Assembly: GCF_900143255.1 (NCBI RefSeq)
Contig: NZ_FRDI01000003.1
Span: forward strand, 360,641-424,640
Length of the DNA stretch: 64,000 bases
Direction: 5' to 3'
Source of the DNA: Desulfovibrio litoralis DSM 11393
Lineage (GTDB): Bacteria > Desulfobacterota > Desulfovibrionia > Desulfovibrionales > Desulfovibrionaceae
In this document: positions 28,407-37,524 of the stretch, one piece after another
Numbering within the stretch: position 1 is the first letter of the stretch
Layout: the number at the start of each line of letters is the position of its first letter
Program-made: the position numbers and the translations under genes
The notes under the pieces: generated by a model
Told to the model about the DNA's origin: nothing
What the model saw: the letters and a program-made list of their open reading frames with translations, nothing else
Database searches by the model: none

Positions 28407-28426
28407 ATTTAAAAAAACTCAAATAA

Positions 28427-28470
28427 AATAAGACCATTGCAAACATTAATCTACAATGGTCTTATTTTTT
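28427..28470. terminator. terminator between trpA and nrfA built from repeat-like ends
   Basis: A perfect 13-bp inverted repeat (28427-28439 with 28454-28466) and a T tract on the plus strand serve the convergent trpA and nrfA genes. The arms carry AGACCATTG and CAATGGTCT, the same terminal motif as the dispersed repeat family at 42945, 49901 and 53602, so it may derive from that element. Confidence 0.85.
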
Positions 28471-28523
28471 ATTCTTGTTACTTCGCTTAATTAAATAATT
28501 AATTACACGAACAAGTTACTGTT

Positions 28524-30158
28524 TTACTGTTTTACCGCACTAACTTTTTCTTGCAAGTTCCAAACTCTTTCGGCTTTTGGAGTTACAGGTAAGTATTTTA
28601 ACCACTTATGAGTTTGCATAAACTCAGGATCCATTTGCAACTCACGAGAAAACTTCAAGATTGGCGGAACAAGTTCTTTAATATCACCTTCAAGCGTTTT
28701 CCCTATTTCATAGTTAGTCGCTTGCATTGCCAAGTTTATGGCGTTTTGGCTATATTGTTGAGACTCTGCCAAAGTATTTAACGCTTTGGTTGGGTTATGG
28801 AAACCAACGCTGTTTTCAGCAGAAATTAAATCCCAGAAGAATTGTCCTTTACGCACTTGTTCTTGAGCCGCAATTATAAGATCACCATATTTCTCATTTT
28901 TAGCGCCTTCAAACTCAAGGGCTTGACGTACGGCTTCATGAGCTTTTACTGATAAATCTTGAGCAACCATTAATTGGTCATAGACTTTTTGCTGAGTATT
29001 CACTACACGTTCTTTAAGAAACTCAGGGGTTTTGTCTGAGTGGCACTGACGACAAGCCGCCATTTTAGGGTCAAGCAAAGGCGAAGTCCACTGGTGGCTT
29101 GAGAATTTTCTGTTATCACTTGCATCACGACGATATGGCATATGGCAATCGGCACAAGCCACACCGGCCGCTCCATGAGGACCATTCATAAAGGTTTCAT
29201 ACTCAGGGTGTTGAGCCTTTAACATAGGGGTTTTTGAAACCGGGTGAATCCAGTCAGCAAAGAGACCTTCAAATCCGGGGTTTTTGGTGGCTCCAAGATT
29301 TGGATCTGAGTAATATTCATACATATCTTGAGGGTCAAAACCATTTGCCCAAGGGAACACAGGCTTTTTATCAATTCCGCCGTTTTTAGATTTGGCTTCG
29401 TTAAAGTAATATTCAACGTGGCACTGGGCACAAACTAAAGAACGCATTTCATTACGAGAGGCCTTTTTCCAATCAATTCCTTTCTTTAAAAGAGCTTCAT
29501 TAAGAGGAATAGAAGTAATAACAAGTTCCATGGTTTTAGGATCATGGCAAGTAGCACAACTGATTGAGTTATCTTTCATGCTGATTTTATCTTTAGTACG
29601 AAAATCATGAAAGTTCATTGACCAAAACTTATCGTCTCCGTTTTCTTTAACCCATTTTGGAATATTCGGAGTTTTACAGTTCCAACAAGTAGCAGGCAAA
29701 CCGGCTTTTTCACTATAATTGTTTATACGGTCAATTTCTAAAATATCATGCACCGCATAGGTATGTCCACGGGCTTTGTTGTATTCATAAGAAAACGGAT
29801 AACCAAGCCAAAGGTTCTTTAAATATGGTTGAGCGTGTTTAAAACCTTCGGGAGTAATTCCGTCAGCTCTCATCACATTCACATTAACATTATCGTTTTT
29901 TCTCCAAGCAACAGGACCGCCAAAATCAGTCATATGCTTAACGCCGGTTTGGTCGTTATCTCGATAGGTTTTATATTGATTTGGAAAAAGCTTTTCAAAA
30001 GCTGAGGCGTTCAAGCCTTCTTCAGCCGTTAAGTTGGTATTATACTTTGGTGCAACAGGATCAGGCGTATCGGAACAAGCCACAAGACTCACCAACCCGA
30101 CTATTAAGCCAACAGTAACAATATATTTCATTTGTCTGAATGAAAATAGTTTAGACAT
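28524..30158 (-). CDS. nrfA: cytochrome c nitrite reductase, catalytic subunit
   Basis: 544 residues from the ATG at 30158, with AAGGAAGG six bases upstream; a GTG one codon earlier is also open. It reduces nitrite (and NO) to ammonium in the periplasm with six electrons. The catalytic haem has the special CWNCK motif (about residue 160), followed by four CXXCH sites (CATCH, CAQCH, CADCH, CRQCH). A lipobox-like LVAC (Cys28) suggests a lipoprotein, as in other delta-type NrfA. It overlaps nrfH by eight bases. Confidence 0.96.
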   Translation of the reverse strand: MSKLFSFRQMKYIVTVGLIVGLVSLVACSDTPDPVAPKYNTNLTAEEGLNASAFEKLFPNQYKTYRDNDQTGVKHMTDFGGPVAWRKNDNVNVNVMRADGITPEGFKHAQPYLKNLWLGYPFSYEYNKARGHTYAVHDILEIDRINNYSEKAGLPATCWNCKTPNIPKWVKENGDDKFWSMNFHDFRTKDKISMKDNSISCATCHDPKTMELVITSIPLNEALLKKGIDWKKASRNEMRSLVCAQCHVEYYFNEAKSKNGGIDKKPVFPWANGFDPQDMYEYYSDPNLGATKNPGFEGLFADWIHPVSKTPMLKAQHPEYETFMNGPHGAAGVACADCHMPYRRDASDNRKFSSHQWTSPLLDPKMAACRQCHSDKTPEFLKERVVNTQQKVYDQLMVAQDLSVKAHEAVRQALEFEGAKNEKYGDLIIAAQEQVRKGQFFWDLISAENSVGFHNPTKALNTLAESQQYSQNAINLAMQATNYEIGKTLEGDIKELVPPILKFSRELQMDPEFMQTHKWLKYLPVTPKAERVWNLQEKVSAVKQ

Positions 30159-30630
30159 CACCGACCTTCCTTTTTGATATTGGTAGAGTTCTCATATGTG
30201 GTACTTGTCTATGACAATCAACACAATATGGTTTAGAGTTCATATTAACATTCCTTGTACTCTCTGTATGACAGCGAACACAATTAGCCTGAACAATATC
30301 TTTTGTTTTCTGGCTTGAGAAAATAGGACTCTCTACAGCACTAAAATGAAAAGCAGTAAAATCATGAAACCCAAAGATAGTTTTATTAATCATTCGCTCT
30401 GTAAAATTAACCGGCAAATGACAGTCATTGCAGTCTAATTTGGCGTGTAGCGACATTCTGTGAGTAACTACCGCATCAGACATCACATGACAACTACCGC
30501 AAAAAGGTGCTGAGTCTGTGGCTTTTAAAGACACATGTGCGACAACTAAGACTAACATGCCGACACACATCGATAAAAACACCAAACCAAGACGCCTTTT
30601 ATTTTTTTTAGGCACGGCATCATTGGGCAT
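30151..30630 (-). CDS. nrfH: NrfH, membrane tetrahaem quinol dehydrogenase
   Basis: 159 residues of the NapC/NirT family. An N-terminal membrane helix (about 14-36) is followed by four haem sites (CGSCH, CNDCH, CVRCH, CVDCH). It takes electrons from menaquinol and hands them to NrfA. Gene order nrfH-nrfA and the overlap show a two-gene operon, transcribed away from hcp. Confidence 0.95.
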   Translation of the reverse strand: MPNDAVPKKNKRRLGLVFLSMCVGMLVLVVAHVSLKATDSAPFCGSCHVMSDAVVTHRMSLHAKLDCNDCHLPVNFTERMINKTIFGFHDFTAFHFSAVESPIFSSQKTKDIVQANCVRCHTESTRNVNMNSKPYCVDCHRQVPHMRTLPISKRKVGDV

Positions 30631-30947
30631 AAGCTTTATACCTCCTATTTAAAGTTTCTGAATAAAACACATTTAAAAAAACACACACTTGAGAAATATA
30701 TCACAACAGAACCGTTTAACAACCACCTTGCGAGTGGGTTGTTTAACAATAAAGCAATTGATATCCAGCATTCTATACACTACTCTTTTATTGTTTTTAG
30801 TCAAACGACTAAAAGGCGTACTTCCAAGGTGGTTGTTAATTAAAAAAAAGATGACTATTTTAAAATCAAGTTAATCATAAAGTCATTTATTATTCGTTTT
30901 TATAGTAAATAATATATTAATAACCCTTAACTTTTATGGAGTCGACC
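30631..30947. promoter_or_regulatory. divergent control region between nrfHA and hcp
   Basis: No gene. It holds a perfect 15-base inverted repeat (30716-30730 with 30825-30839) separated by 94 bases, and inside it a palindrome TTTTAGTC-AAAC-GACTAAAA (30795-30814). Another GGTTGTT element (30737-30743) can pair with the left arm as an alternative. The palindrome is a good candidate operator for a dimeric nitrosative-stress regulator of both operons. The hcp SD (GGAG) overlaps an upstream ATG at 30936. Confidence 0.5.
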
Positions 30948-32579
30948 ATGTTTTGCAATCAATGTGAACAAACCGCCAGAGGGATAGCCTGTAATAAGGC
31001 GGGAGTCTGTGGAAAAACAGACGAAGTAGCAACAACTCAAGATTTAATCGTTTACGCCTTAAGAGGCTTGGCTCTCGTCGCTTTAGAAGCAAGAAAAAAA
31101 CAAATTGTCGATAAAGAAACCGATAGGCTCACTGTTAAAGCTCTATTTTCAACTTTGACAAACGTTAATTTTGATAATGATGCTTTAGTTGCTCTTTTAA
31201 AAGAAGTCATAAGCGCCAGAAAAGAGCTTATGAAAAAAATCTCAATGCCTGCTTCTTCTCCGCTACTCAACTTTGAATTAGCAGGTTCCGAACAAGCCTT
31301 GCAAGAACAAGCAAAACTCGCAAGCATAGAAACCCTTGTGAATGATCAAGATTGTAACTCCTTGGCACAAACTCTATTGTTTGGACTAAAAGGCGTGGCG
31401 GCTTATGCGGATCATGCAGCTATTTTAGAAAAGGAAGACCCAGAACTTTACGCTGATATTTATCGTGGCTTAAGTTTTGGTTTTGATGGGAAAACACCTA
31501 GTTTAACGGAATGGATTGATGCGGTTTTAAACTGTGGAAAAGCCAACTTAAGAGCAATGGAACTGCTTGATGCGGCTAATACCGAAACTTATGGTCAACC
31601 TGTTCCAACCGAAGTATCACTCGCCCCGATTGAAGGTAAGGCGATTTTAGTCAGCGGACACGACTTAAAAGATTTATACGACCTTTTAAACCAAACAGCA
31701 GGTAAAGGGATTAACATCTATACCCACGGTGAAATGCTCCCTACCCATGCTTACCCTAAGCTAAAACAATTCCCACATTTAGTAGGACATTTTGGAACAG
31801 CTTGGCAAAATCAAGCTAAGGAATTTCCTAATTTTCCAGGGGCTATTTTGTTTACGACAAACTGTATTCAACGCCCAGCCGAAGAATACGCAAAAAATGT
31901 CTTTACTACGGGCTTAGTCGGTTATCCCGGAGTTACTCACGTTAAAAACGGAGATTTTTCCAAGGTTATAGAACACGCCCTATCTTTAAAAGGTTTCACC
32001 AAAGAAGATATAGCCAAATATCCACAGAAAAAAATATTGGTCGGCTTTGGACACAATACCGTTTTAGGCGTCGCAGACAAAGTAATAGACGGAGTAAAAA
32101 GCGGTGCGATTAAACATTTCTTTTTAGTCGGCGGTTGTGATGGGGCTAAACCCGGGCGTAATTATTATACTGAATTCGTGGAAAAAACTCCAAAAGACAC
32201 TATAATTTTAACTCTGGCTTGTGGCAAGTTTCGCTTTTTTGATAAACAACTTGGCGACATTGGCGGAATTCCAAGACTTTTAGATGTGGGGCAATGTAAC
32301 GACGCTTTTGGTGCGGTTAAAATTGCCTTAGCTTTAGCTGATGCCTTTAAGTGTGGAGTTAACGAACTGCCACTAACTTTGGTTTTATCATGGTATGAAC
32401 AAAAAGCAGTGGCTATTTTACTAACCCTATTATCTTTAGGTATTAAAGGTATTTATCTTGGGCCAAGCCTGCCGGCGTTTTTATCTCCTGCGGTTTTAGA
32501 TACTTTAGTAAAAACTTTTGACATTAAACCAATCAGCACTCCTGGCGAAGACCTTAATACCATTTTAAACAAAAAATAA
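30948..32579 (+). CDS. hcp: hybrid-cluster protein (hydroxylamine/NO reductase)
   Basis: 543 residues from the ATG at 30948, with GGAG eight bases upstream; an ATG four codons earlier overlaps that SD and is less likely. The N-terminal [4Fe-4S] motif is MFCNQCEQ then ACNKAGVCGK. The hybrid-cluster ligands appear in HGEMLPTHAYP, TTNCIQRP, GGCDGAKPGRNYYTEF and TLACGKFRF, with LGDIGGIPRLLDVGQCND following. In sulfate reducers Hcp detoxifies NO and is induced with nitrite reductase, which suits its divergent position to nrfHA. Confidence 0.95.
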   Translation: MFCNQCEQTARGIACNKAGVCGKTDEVATTQDLIVYALRGLALVALEARKKQIVDKETDRLTVKALFSTLTNVNFDNDALVALLKEVISARKELMKKISMPASSPLLNFELAGSEQALQEQAKLASIETLVNDQDCNSLAQTLLFGLKGVAAYADHAAILEKEDPELYADIYRGLSFGFDGKTPSLTEWIDAVLNCGKANLRAMELLDAANTETYGQPVPTEVSLAPIEGKAILVSGHDLKDLYDLLNQTAGKGINIYTHGEMLPTHAYPKLKQFPHLVGHFGTAWQNQAKEFPNFPGAILFTTNCIQRPAEEYAKNVFTTGLVGYPGVTHVKNGDFSKVIEHALSLKGFTKEDIAKYPQKKILVGFGHNTVLGVADKVIDGVKSGAIKHFFLVGGCDGAKPGRNYYTEFVEKTPKDTIILTLACGKFRFFDKQLGDIGGIPRLLDVGQCNDAFGAVKIALALADAFKCGVNELPLTLVLSWYEQKAVAILLTLLSLGIKGIYLGPSLPAFLSPAVLDTLVKTFDIKPISTPGEDLNTILNKK

Positions 32580-32604
32580 TCTTAAAAATAAATAACATAA
32601 AAAC

Positions 32605-32640
32605 AAACGGCACTGTCTATCATAAAAACAGTGCCGTTTT
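32605..32640. terminator. bidirectional terminator between hcp and the Rrf2 gene
   Basis: Perfect 12-bp stem AAACGGCACTGT/ACAGTGCCGTTT (32605-32616 with 32628-32639), with T runs on each side, placed between two convergent genes. Confidence 0.8.
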
Positions 32641-32663
32641 AGTTTAAAAAATTGAATCAAAAA

Positions 32664-33080
32664 TTAAATTTTATTTATTTTATTTTCAAACAAAACATCA
32701 ACCAAAGAAACCGTATTTAATTGGTCTTGAATCTTTTGCGAAATCTTCTTCCACATAAACCTTGTTTTACAAGTATGCTGATTAGGACAATCATTTGATT
32801 TATCGCCACAACAAACAACAAACTCAATTCCGTCTTCAAAAAGATAAACCAAATCACCTAAGCTGATTTCTTCTATTTTCTTTTCTAAAACAATACCGCC
32901 ACCCGGCCCAATAATCCCTTTTGTCATATTATTTGCGTTTAAAACAACAATAATCTGTTCAATAGTGCGTAACGATATACCCGTATTTTGCGAAATAGTC
33001 CCCATAGGTAAAGCTTTATTCGCCTGAGCCAATTCAAACAAAACACGAACGGCATAACGGGTTTTTGTTGATAATTTCAT
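32664..33080 (-). CDS. Rrf2-family transcriptional regulator
   Basis: 138 residues. The N-terminal winged helix has MKLSTKTRYAVRVLFELA and the recognition helix around TGISLRTIEQIIVVLNANN, followed by the GPGGGIVL wing. Cysteines at 90, 91, 98 and 104 could hold an Fe-S cluster as in IscR, NsrR or RsrR. Next to hcp and nrfHA it is a plausible NO- or redox-responsive regulator of that locus, but the spacing of its Cys is not diagnostic of NsrR. Confidence 0.9.
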   Translation of the reverse strand: MKLSTKTRYAVRVLFELAQANKALPMGTISQNTGISLRTIEQIIVVLNANNMTKGIIGPGGGIVLEKKIEEISLGDLVYLFEDGIEFVVCCGDKSNDCPNQHTCKTRFMWKKISQKIQDQLNTVSLVDVLFENKINKI

Positions 33081-33270
33081 AACCTAATCCTATAAATTAC
33101 AAGTAACACAAGGCACGTTTTTTATACTAACCCTATTTAGATAAAAATATCAAGAGGAGCTTTTAGTATAAAAAACAAGCTTTATCTTTAATTTGATGTT
33201 TTATGAAATACAGATTATAATCAACAACATTTTAGTTTTAACTTATTTCACAAACAAGAGGAGCTTGTAA

Positions 33271-34608
33271 ATGGGCTTTTTTTCGAGCATAAAAAATTTG
33301 TGGAGTTCTAACAAAGAACAAACACCAAACCCGGAACAACAACCACCCAACCTTGAACAAACCCAAAACGATACACAATCTGACGCTGATGATACAGCGT
33401 GGAAAGAACAGTTAACCGTTGATTTAAGAGCCGCCGAACCCAAATTATCCGCTTGGCTTTTTCATGTTCTGGAAGATGTCGATACGGTAACCCCTTATTT
33501 TTGGGAGCGTTTACGCTTTTTCTTAGCCTCTTTGGAAGTTCCGGAAGCGGAAGCGGAAAAATTTATCGACAGCTTTCAAAAGTGGCTAAACGAAATGGAT
33601 TATGAACAGGTTGATGAATTTCGCTCCGAACTTCAATATCGCTTAGCTCTCGCCTTAGACCTTGAAGATGAAGAAGACGAGCGAAACCGCTTAATTGTAA
33701 AACTCTCAAACGGGCTTGAAAAAACAAGAGAACAACTTTCAAAACACTTAGACACCCTGATTAAAGGACACAAAAGTTTTGACCAAAGTTTTTGGGACGA
33801 ATTTGAAGAAATCTTAATTATGGCTGATGTTGGCTATGAAGTCGCCTCTAATTTAATCGAAAGATTAAAAGCCAGAATTCAAAAACAAGGTCTTACCAAC
33901 CCGGAAGACTTTAAAGCGGTACTGGCTGAAGAATTAAATATTATCTTTGAACCTAAAAAGCGTATTAGTGCCGTTAACCTACCTGAAGTTGTTTTAATGA
34001 TCGGCGTAAACGGAGTAGGAAAGACAACAACTATTGCTAAACTGGCACATAGAGCCCAAATGCAAGGACGCAAAGTTTTAATCGCCGCCGGAGATACCTT
34101 TAGAGCCGCCGCAATAGAACAACTTGAACTTTGGGCAAAGAGAGTCGGAGCAGGTTTTTTCGCAAAAAAAGCGGGTTCTGATCCGGCGGCTGTTGCCTTT
34201 GAAGCCTTAGACAAAGCGATTAACGAAGGTTATGATCTACTTTTTATTGATACAGCCGGAAGACTGCAAACCAAAGTCAACCTGATGGAAGAATTGCAAA
34301 AAATTTATCGTGTTTTAGAAAAAAAACACCCGGGGGCTCCACACCGCAGCATCTTGGTTGTTGATGCAACAACAGGACAAAACGCCCTTTCTCAAACCAA
34401 ACTGTTTAAAGAAGCCTGTGGCATTGATGAAATAATTTTGACCAAACTTGACGGAACAGCTAAAGGCGGGGTTGCGGTGGCTATTGTTATGCAACACGAT
34501 ATTCCTATTACTTTTATCGGTCTTGGCGAAAAAATGGACGACCTACGCCCCTTTGACGGACTGGAATTTGCTAACGCCCTCTTAGGCATAACAACCAAAA
34601 ATAATTAA
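33271..34608 (+). CDS. ftsY: signal recognition particle receptor FtsY
   Basis: 445 residues. An acidic N-terminal A domain (to about 120) is followed by the NG GTPase. The P-loop is GVNGVGKTTTIAKL (about residue 248), then DTFRAAAIEQL, DTAGRLQ and TKLDGTAKGGVA. It receives SRP-ribosome complexes at the membrane and passes them to SecY. SD GAGGAG lies upstream. It is followed 17 bases later by an exported protein. Confidence 0.96.
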   Translation: MGFFSSIKNLWSSNKEQTPNPEQQPPNLEQTQNDTQSDADDTAWKEQLTVDLRAAEPKLSAWLFHVLEDVDTVTPYFWERLRFFLASLEVPEAEAEKFIDSFQKWLNEMDYEQVDEFRSELQYRLALALDLEDEEDERNRLIVKLSNGLEKTREQLSKHLDTLIKGHKSFDQSFWDEFEEILIMADVGYEVASNLIERLKARIQKQGLTNPEDFKAVLAEELNIIFEPKKRISAVNLPEVVLMIGVNGVGKTTTIAKLAHRAQMQGRKVLIAAGDTFRAAAIEQLELWAKRVGAGFFAKKAGSDPAAVAFEALDKAINEGYDLLFIDTAGRLQTKVNLMEELQKIYRVLEKKHPGAPHRSILVVDATTGQNALSQTKLFKEACGIDEIILTKLDGTAKGGVAVAIVMQHDIPITFIGLGEKMDDLRPFDGLEFANALLGITTKNN

Positions 34609-34624
34609 TACACAGAGAACCACC

Positions 34625-35338
34625 ATGCAAAAAAAATATCTTCTTATATTAAGCCTAATATTATCTTTCAATATCGTATGTGTTCAAGCCTCTATCGGCT
34701 TAGCAAAAACTAACGCTATCTTGCTTGCTCAAGCAGAAGACGGAGAAAAAACGGAAAATTCCGCAAAACACCCGGCTATTGCAATAATTAAAGAAACTCA
34801 AAAAGCAATTGACACTGCCAACCTCGAAATGTTTTTAGGGCGTGTTGATGTTGAGGCTTTAACCAACCAGGTTGTTGGAGTGTTTTTAAATCGCCTTCCC
34901 TCTATCGCTGATAAAATGGCGGAAAAAGGTGTGCTTCCGCCCATGTTGGTTTTGGCAAGTTCAGCCGTCAACAAAGGTCCTAATTCTATGGAATATCAAA
35001 CTTCTAAAGCCTTTTTAGCTGCCGCCGCACGTCAATTCCTGCAAGACGGCGTAAGTTCGGGGGCGTTTGCCGGTAAAAAATATAATCCAAGCGGAATTCT
35101 TACAGACGAACTTTTTACGGGAATTTCAAAAGGTCGCAAAGAACTGGTTTATCCCCAAATAGAACATGCCGGAAAAAATACGGCAACAGTAAACGCTTTA
35201 TTTAAAGATCACGGAACAGGCGACGTTTTTCCGCTCGTCTTACGCTTACAAAACAATAAGGGAATTTGGAAAATACAACAAATAGAGAATATTGACAGTA
35301 TTTTTAATACCTTGGAAAAACAACTTGATGCCCAATAA
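34625..35338 (+). CDS. exported protein of unknown function
   Basis: 237 residues with an N-terminal signal peptide (about 1-22, cleavage near CVQA). The mature part is mostly helical. It contains DTANLEMFLGRVDVEALTNQ and, at the C-terminus, a strand-rich VFPLVLRLQNNKGIWKIQQI ending in a helix. The layout resembles periplasmic DUF2939-type proteins, in which a helical pair precedes a small beta domain, but I cannot name it with certainty. It is in an operon with ftsY and gmhB. Confidence 0.75.
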   Translation: MQKKYLLILSLILSFNIVCVQASIGLAKTNAILLAQAEDGEKTENSAKHPAIAIIKETQKAIDTANLEMFLGRVDVEALTNQVVGVFLNRLPSIADKMAEKGVLPPMLVLASSAVNKGPNSMEYQTSKAFLAAAARQFLQDGVSSGAFAGKKYNPSGILTDELFTGISKGRKELVYPQIEHAGKNTATVNALFKDHGTGDVFPLVLRLQNNKGIWKIQQIENIDSIFNTLEKQLDAQ

Positions 35339-35354
35339 CCGTTTTGGAAATACT

Positions 35355-35897
35355 ATGAAAAAAGCAGTATTTTTTGATCGAGATGGCGTTTTAAACCATG
35401 ACTCAGGCTATGTCTATAAAATAGAAGATTTTAAGTGGATAAAAGGGGCAAAAGAGGCAATTAAGCTTTTTAATGACCGTGATTATTTAGTTTTTGTCGT
35501 AACCAACCAATCAGGTATCGCCAGAGGTTTTTATACTGAACACGAGCTAAAAAGCCTACATGCATATATGCAACAAGAGCTAAAATCAGCAAATGCCCAT
35601 ATCGACGAGTTTGTTTACTGTCCACATCACCCCGAAGCCACAGTGGCGGAATTTAAACAAAACTGCCAATGTAGAAAGCCTCAACCCGGAATGTTGACCT
35701 ACCTGTTGAAAAAGTGGAAGCTAAACCCACAAAATTGTATTTTAATCGGTGATAAAAAAAGAGATCTTGATGCGGCTGAAAATGCCGAAATAAAAGGATA
35801 TTTATTTAACGCCATCACAGAAAATTACGAACAAAAACAAGAAATTGAAACGGATTTGTGTGCGTTTGTAAAATCTAAAGTTTTTAACCAAGATTAA
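35355..35897 (+). CDS. gmhB: D-glycero-D-manno-heptose 1,7-bisphosphate 7-phosphatase
   Basis: 180 residues from the ATG at 35355; a longer in-frame reading from 35292 overlaps the previous gene and adds non-family residues. HAD-type: FFDRDGVLNHD (nucleophile and acid Asp), VVTNQSGIARG and IGDKKRDLDAAENA. The zinc loop YCPHHPEA and CQCRKPQPGML identifies GmhB among HAD phosphatases. It makes heptose precursors for the LPS inner core. Confidence 0.93.
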   Translation: MKKAVFFDRDGVLNHDSGYVYKIEDFKWIKGAKEAIKLFNDRDYLVFVVTNQSGIARGFYTEHELKSLHAYMQQELKSANAHIDEFVYCPHHPEATVAEFKQNCQCRKPQPGMLTYLLKKWKLNPQNCILIGDKKRDLDAAENAEIKGYLFNAITENYEQKQEIETDLCAFVKSKVFNQD

Positions 35898-35994
35898 CTT
35901 GCTTCACTCTGTGTTTTAGTTTAAATTCTTAAAAATTTGAACACAAATTTACAACTACAACTTCTTCCTCAAAAGAAGCGTAAGGGAGCTTTAA

Positions 35995-36273
35995 GTGAAC
36001 AATAAACTATTTATTATATTGATGATATTCTCTTTCATTGTCGGAACTTTTTCTCTTGGTGCATGTTCAGCCACCCCCAAAACAGACAATAAAAAAGATG
36101 CCTCGCTCGCAACCAACAGCACTAGTAACGAAAATAAAGAAAATGACAACAACGCCTCTTTATATAACGCGGCAACAATGATTGGTTCTCAGCCACAAAC
36201 ATATTTCCAACACGGCTTTAGTCAAGAACAGCTTGACGAACTAGGAGAACAGGAAGAACAGGCTGAGCAATAA
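35995..36273 (+). CDS. small lipoprotein, hypothetical
   Basis: 92 residues from a GTG at 35995 with AAGGGAGC upstream. A signal with lipobox LGAC (Cys24) is followed by a low-complexity, Asn/Lys/Glu-rich polar linker, then a short C-terminal region ending EQEEQAEQ. No recognisable domain. It is probably anchored to a membrane; function unknown. Confidence 0.7.
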   Translation: MNNKLFIILMIFSFIVGTFSLGACSATPKTDNKKDASLATNSTSNENKENDNNASLYNAATMIGSQPQTYFQHGFSQEQLDELGEQEEQAEQ

Positions 36274-36329
36274 AAAAATAAGCTCCTTTCACTGTAATAA
36301 AAAAAATATGTTCAAAGCAACAAAAATAC

Positions 36330-36358
36330 TTGCTATATTTTTATTATTATAATATAAG
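36330..36358 (+). promoter_or_regulatory. promoter of tRNA-Met
   Basis: TTGCTA (36330-36335), 17-base spacer, TATAAG (36353-36358). The expected start would fall about 25 bases before the tRNA. It is close to the sigma-70 consensus. Confidence 0.5.
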
Positions 36359-36390
36359 ACTTTTCTTGTTACATGCTTACATGTAAAAAT

Positions 36391-36467
36391 GGCGAGGTAG
36401 CTCAGATGGTTAGAGCATGCGGCTCATATCCGCAGGGTCGGGGGTTCAATTCCCTTCCTCGCTACCA
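36391..36467 (+). tRNA. tRNA-Met (CAT anticodon)
   Basis: 77 bases that fold as a full cloverleaf with encoded CCA. The acceptor GGCGAGG/CCTCGCT has a G-U first pair, the D arm contains AGCTCAGATGGTTAGAGC, the anticodon loop is CTCATAT between TGCGG/CCGCA, and the T arm has GGGTTCAATTCCC. The paired position 1 argues for the elongator rather than the initiator form. An Ile-CAT (lysidine) reading cannot be excluded by eye. Confidence 0.95.
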
Positions 36468-36477
36468 AATAAAATGC

Positions 36478-36515
36478 AAAATCCGGGAACTTTATTTTAG
36501 TTGCCGGATTTTTTG
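36478..36515 (+). terminator. terminator after tRNA-Met
   Basis: AAATCCGG/CCGGATTT stem (36478-36485 with 36504-36511) followed by T residues. Confidence 0.75.
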
Positions 36516-36576
36516 TTTTTAAATATGCGTACATTGAAATATTCATGATATTTAAGACTATGATTTTTAATCTTTT

Positions 36577-37470
36577 TCAAGCTTTAACAGCGAATAAAAT
36601 GCGATCTAAACCAGATAAATCTTTAATGATTTTTGCGTCTTTCCACTCTTCTGGATTCAAAGCGTTTAAAATTTGTTCGCCTTGCCACCACCCAAATTCC
36701 ATCAAAAATAACCCCTCACTCTTTAAAGAAAAAGCGGCGGTTTCTATTGCTTTAAACGGCAAAGCCAGACCATTTTGATCTGAAACCAAAGCGGAATAAG
36801 GCTCAAAGTTCTTCACTTCTCTGTCTAAATCTTTATATTCCGCCTCTGAAACATAAGGAGGATTACTCACAATCAAGTTAAACTTTTGAGGCTGTAAACA
36901 GGCTTTAGTTAAATCTGATTGACAAAACAATATGTTACTACATTTATGATAGTTAGCGTTGTTTTTAGCCGTAGCTAACGCCAAAGAAGAAATATCCAAT
37001 GCCGTAGCAAAGCTTTTCAAGTTTTTGTGTGTGTTTTTCAATATATCAAGCTCTAAACTTAAAGTAATCGCCAAACACCCACTACCCGTTCCCAGATCGG
37101 CAAACGTTAAAGTCGGTATATCTTTATCTTTTAAATACGCTAAAGCGTAATCGATAATTAATTCTGTCTCAGGACGTGGAATTAAAGTAGCGTAATTTAC
37201 TTTAAAATTACGCCCATAAAATTCTTTTTCACCTAAAATATAGGCGATTGGTTCTCCTTGCTCGCGTCTTTGCAACAACTCCAAAGCTTGAGTATATATT
37301 TCCCGTTCTAAACTTAAGCCAGGGCGAAGCATAAGCTCTTTCAGCAAATCGGAGCGAGACATTTGTAAAATATGAGCAAATAAAAGCTCAACGGACAAAC
37401 GCGGGCTATCAACCGATAAGGCATCAAGCCTTTCAGCGTGTTGTAAAATTAATTGTTTTACATTTAACAT
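36577..37470 (-). CDS. prmC: release-factor glutamine methyltransferase
   Basis: 297 residues from the ATG at 37470, which gives the standard family start (SVDSPRLSVELLFAHIL about 18 residues in). A TTG at 37524 would add 18 hydrophobic residues that do not fit. It methylates the Gln of the GGQ motif in RF1/RF2. The SAM site is FADLGTGSGCLAITL, the Gln-binding motif is IVSNPPYVSEAEY, and RPETELIIDYAL precedes them. It is not next to prfA here but is last in an operon of two unrecognised genes. Confidence 0.93.
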   Translation of the reverse strand: MLNVKQLILQHAERLDALSVDSPRLSVELLFAHILQMSRSDLLKELMLRPGLSLEREIYTQALELLQRREQGEPIAYILGEKEFYGRNFKVNYATLIPRPETELIIDYALAYLKDKDIPTLTFADLGTGSGCLAITLSLELDILKNTHKNLKSFATALDISSLALATAKNNANYHKCSNILFCQSDLTKACLQPQKFNLIVSNPPYVSEAEYKDLDREVKNFEPYSALVSDQNGLALPFKAIETAAFSLKSEGLFLMEFGWWQGEQILNALNPEEWKDAKIIKDLSGLDRILFAVKA

Positions 37471-37524
37471 AAAATAAAAAATACAACAGCTTGCCTCAAA
37501 AAGCAACGTGAGACTAAAAGGCAA

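Noticed and set aside
30689-30874. A 61-codon plus-strand ORF in the nrf-hcp gap
   Set aside because: It runs through the inverted repeats and has no SD or family match; a regulatory region is more likely.
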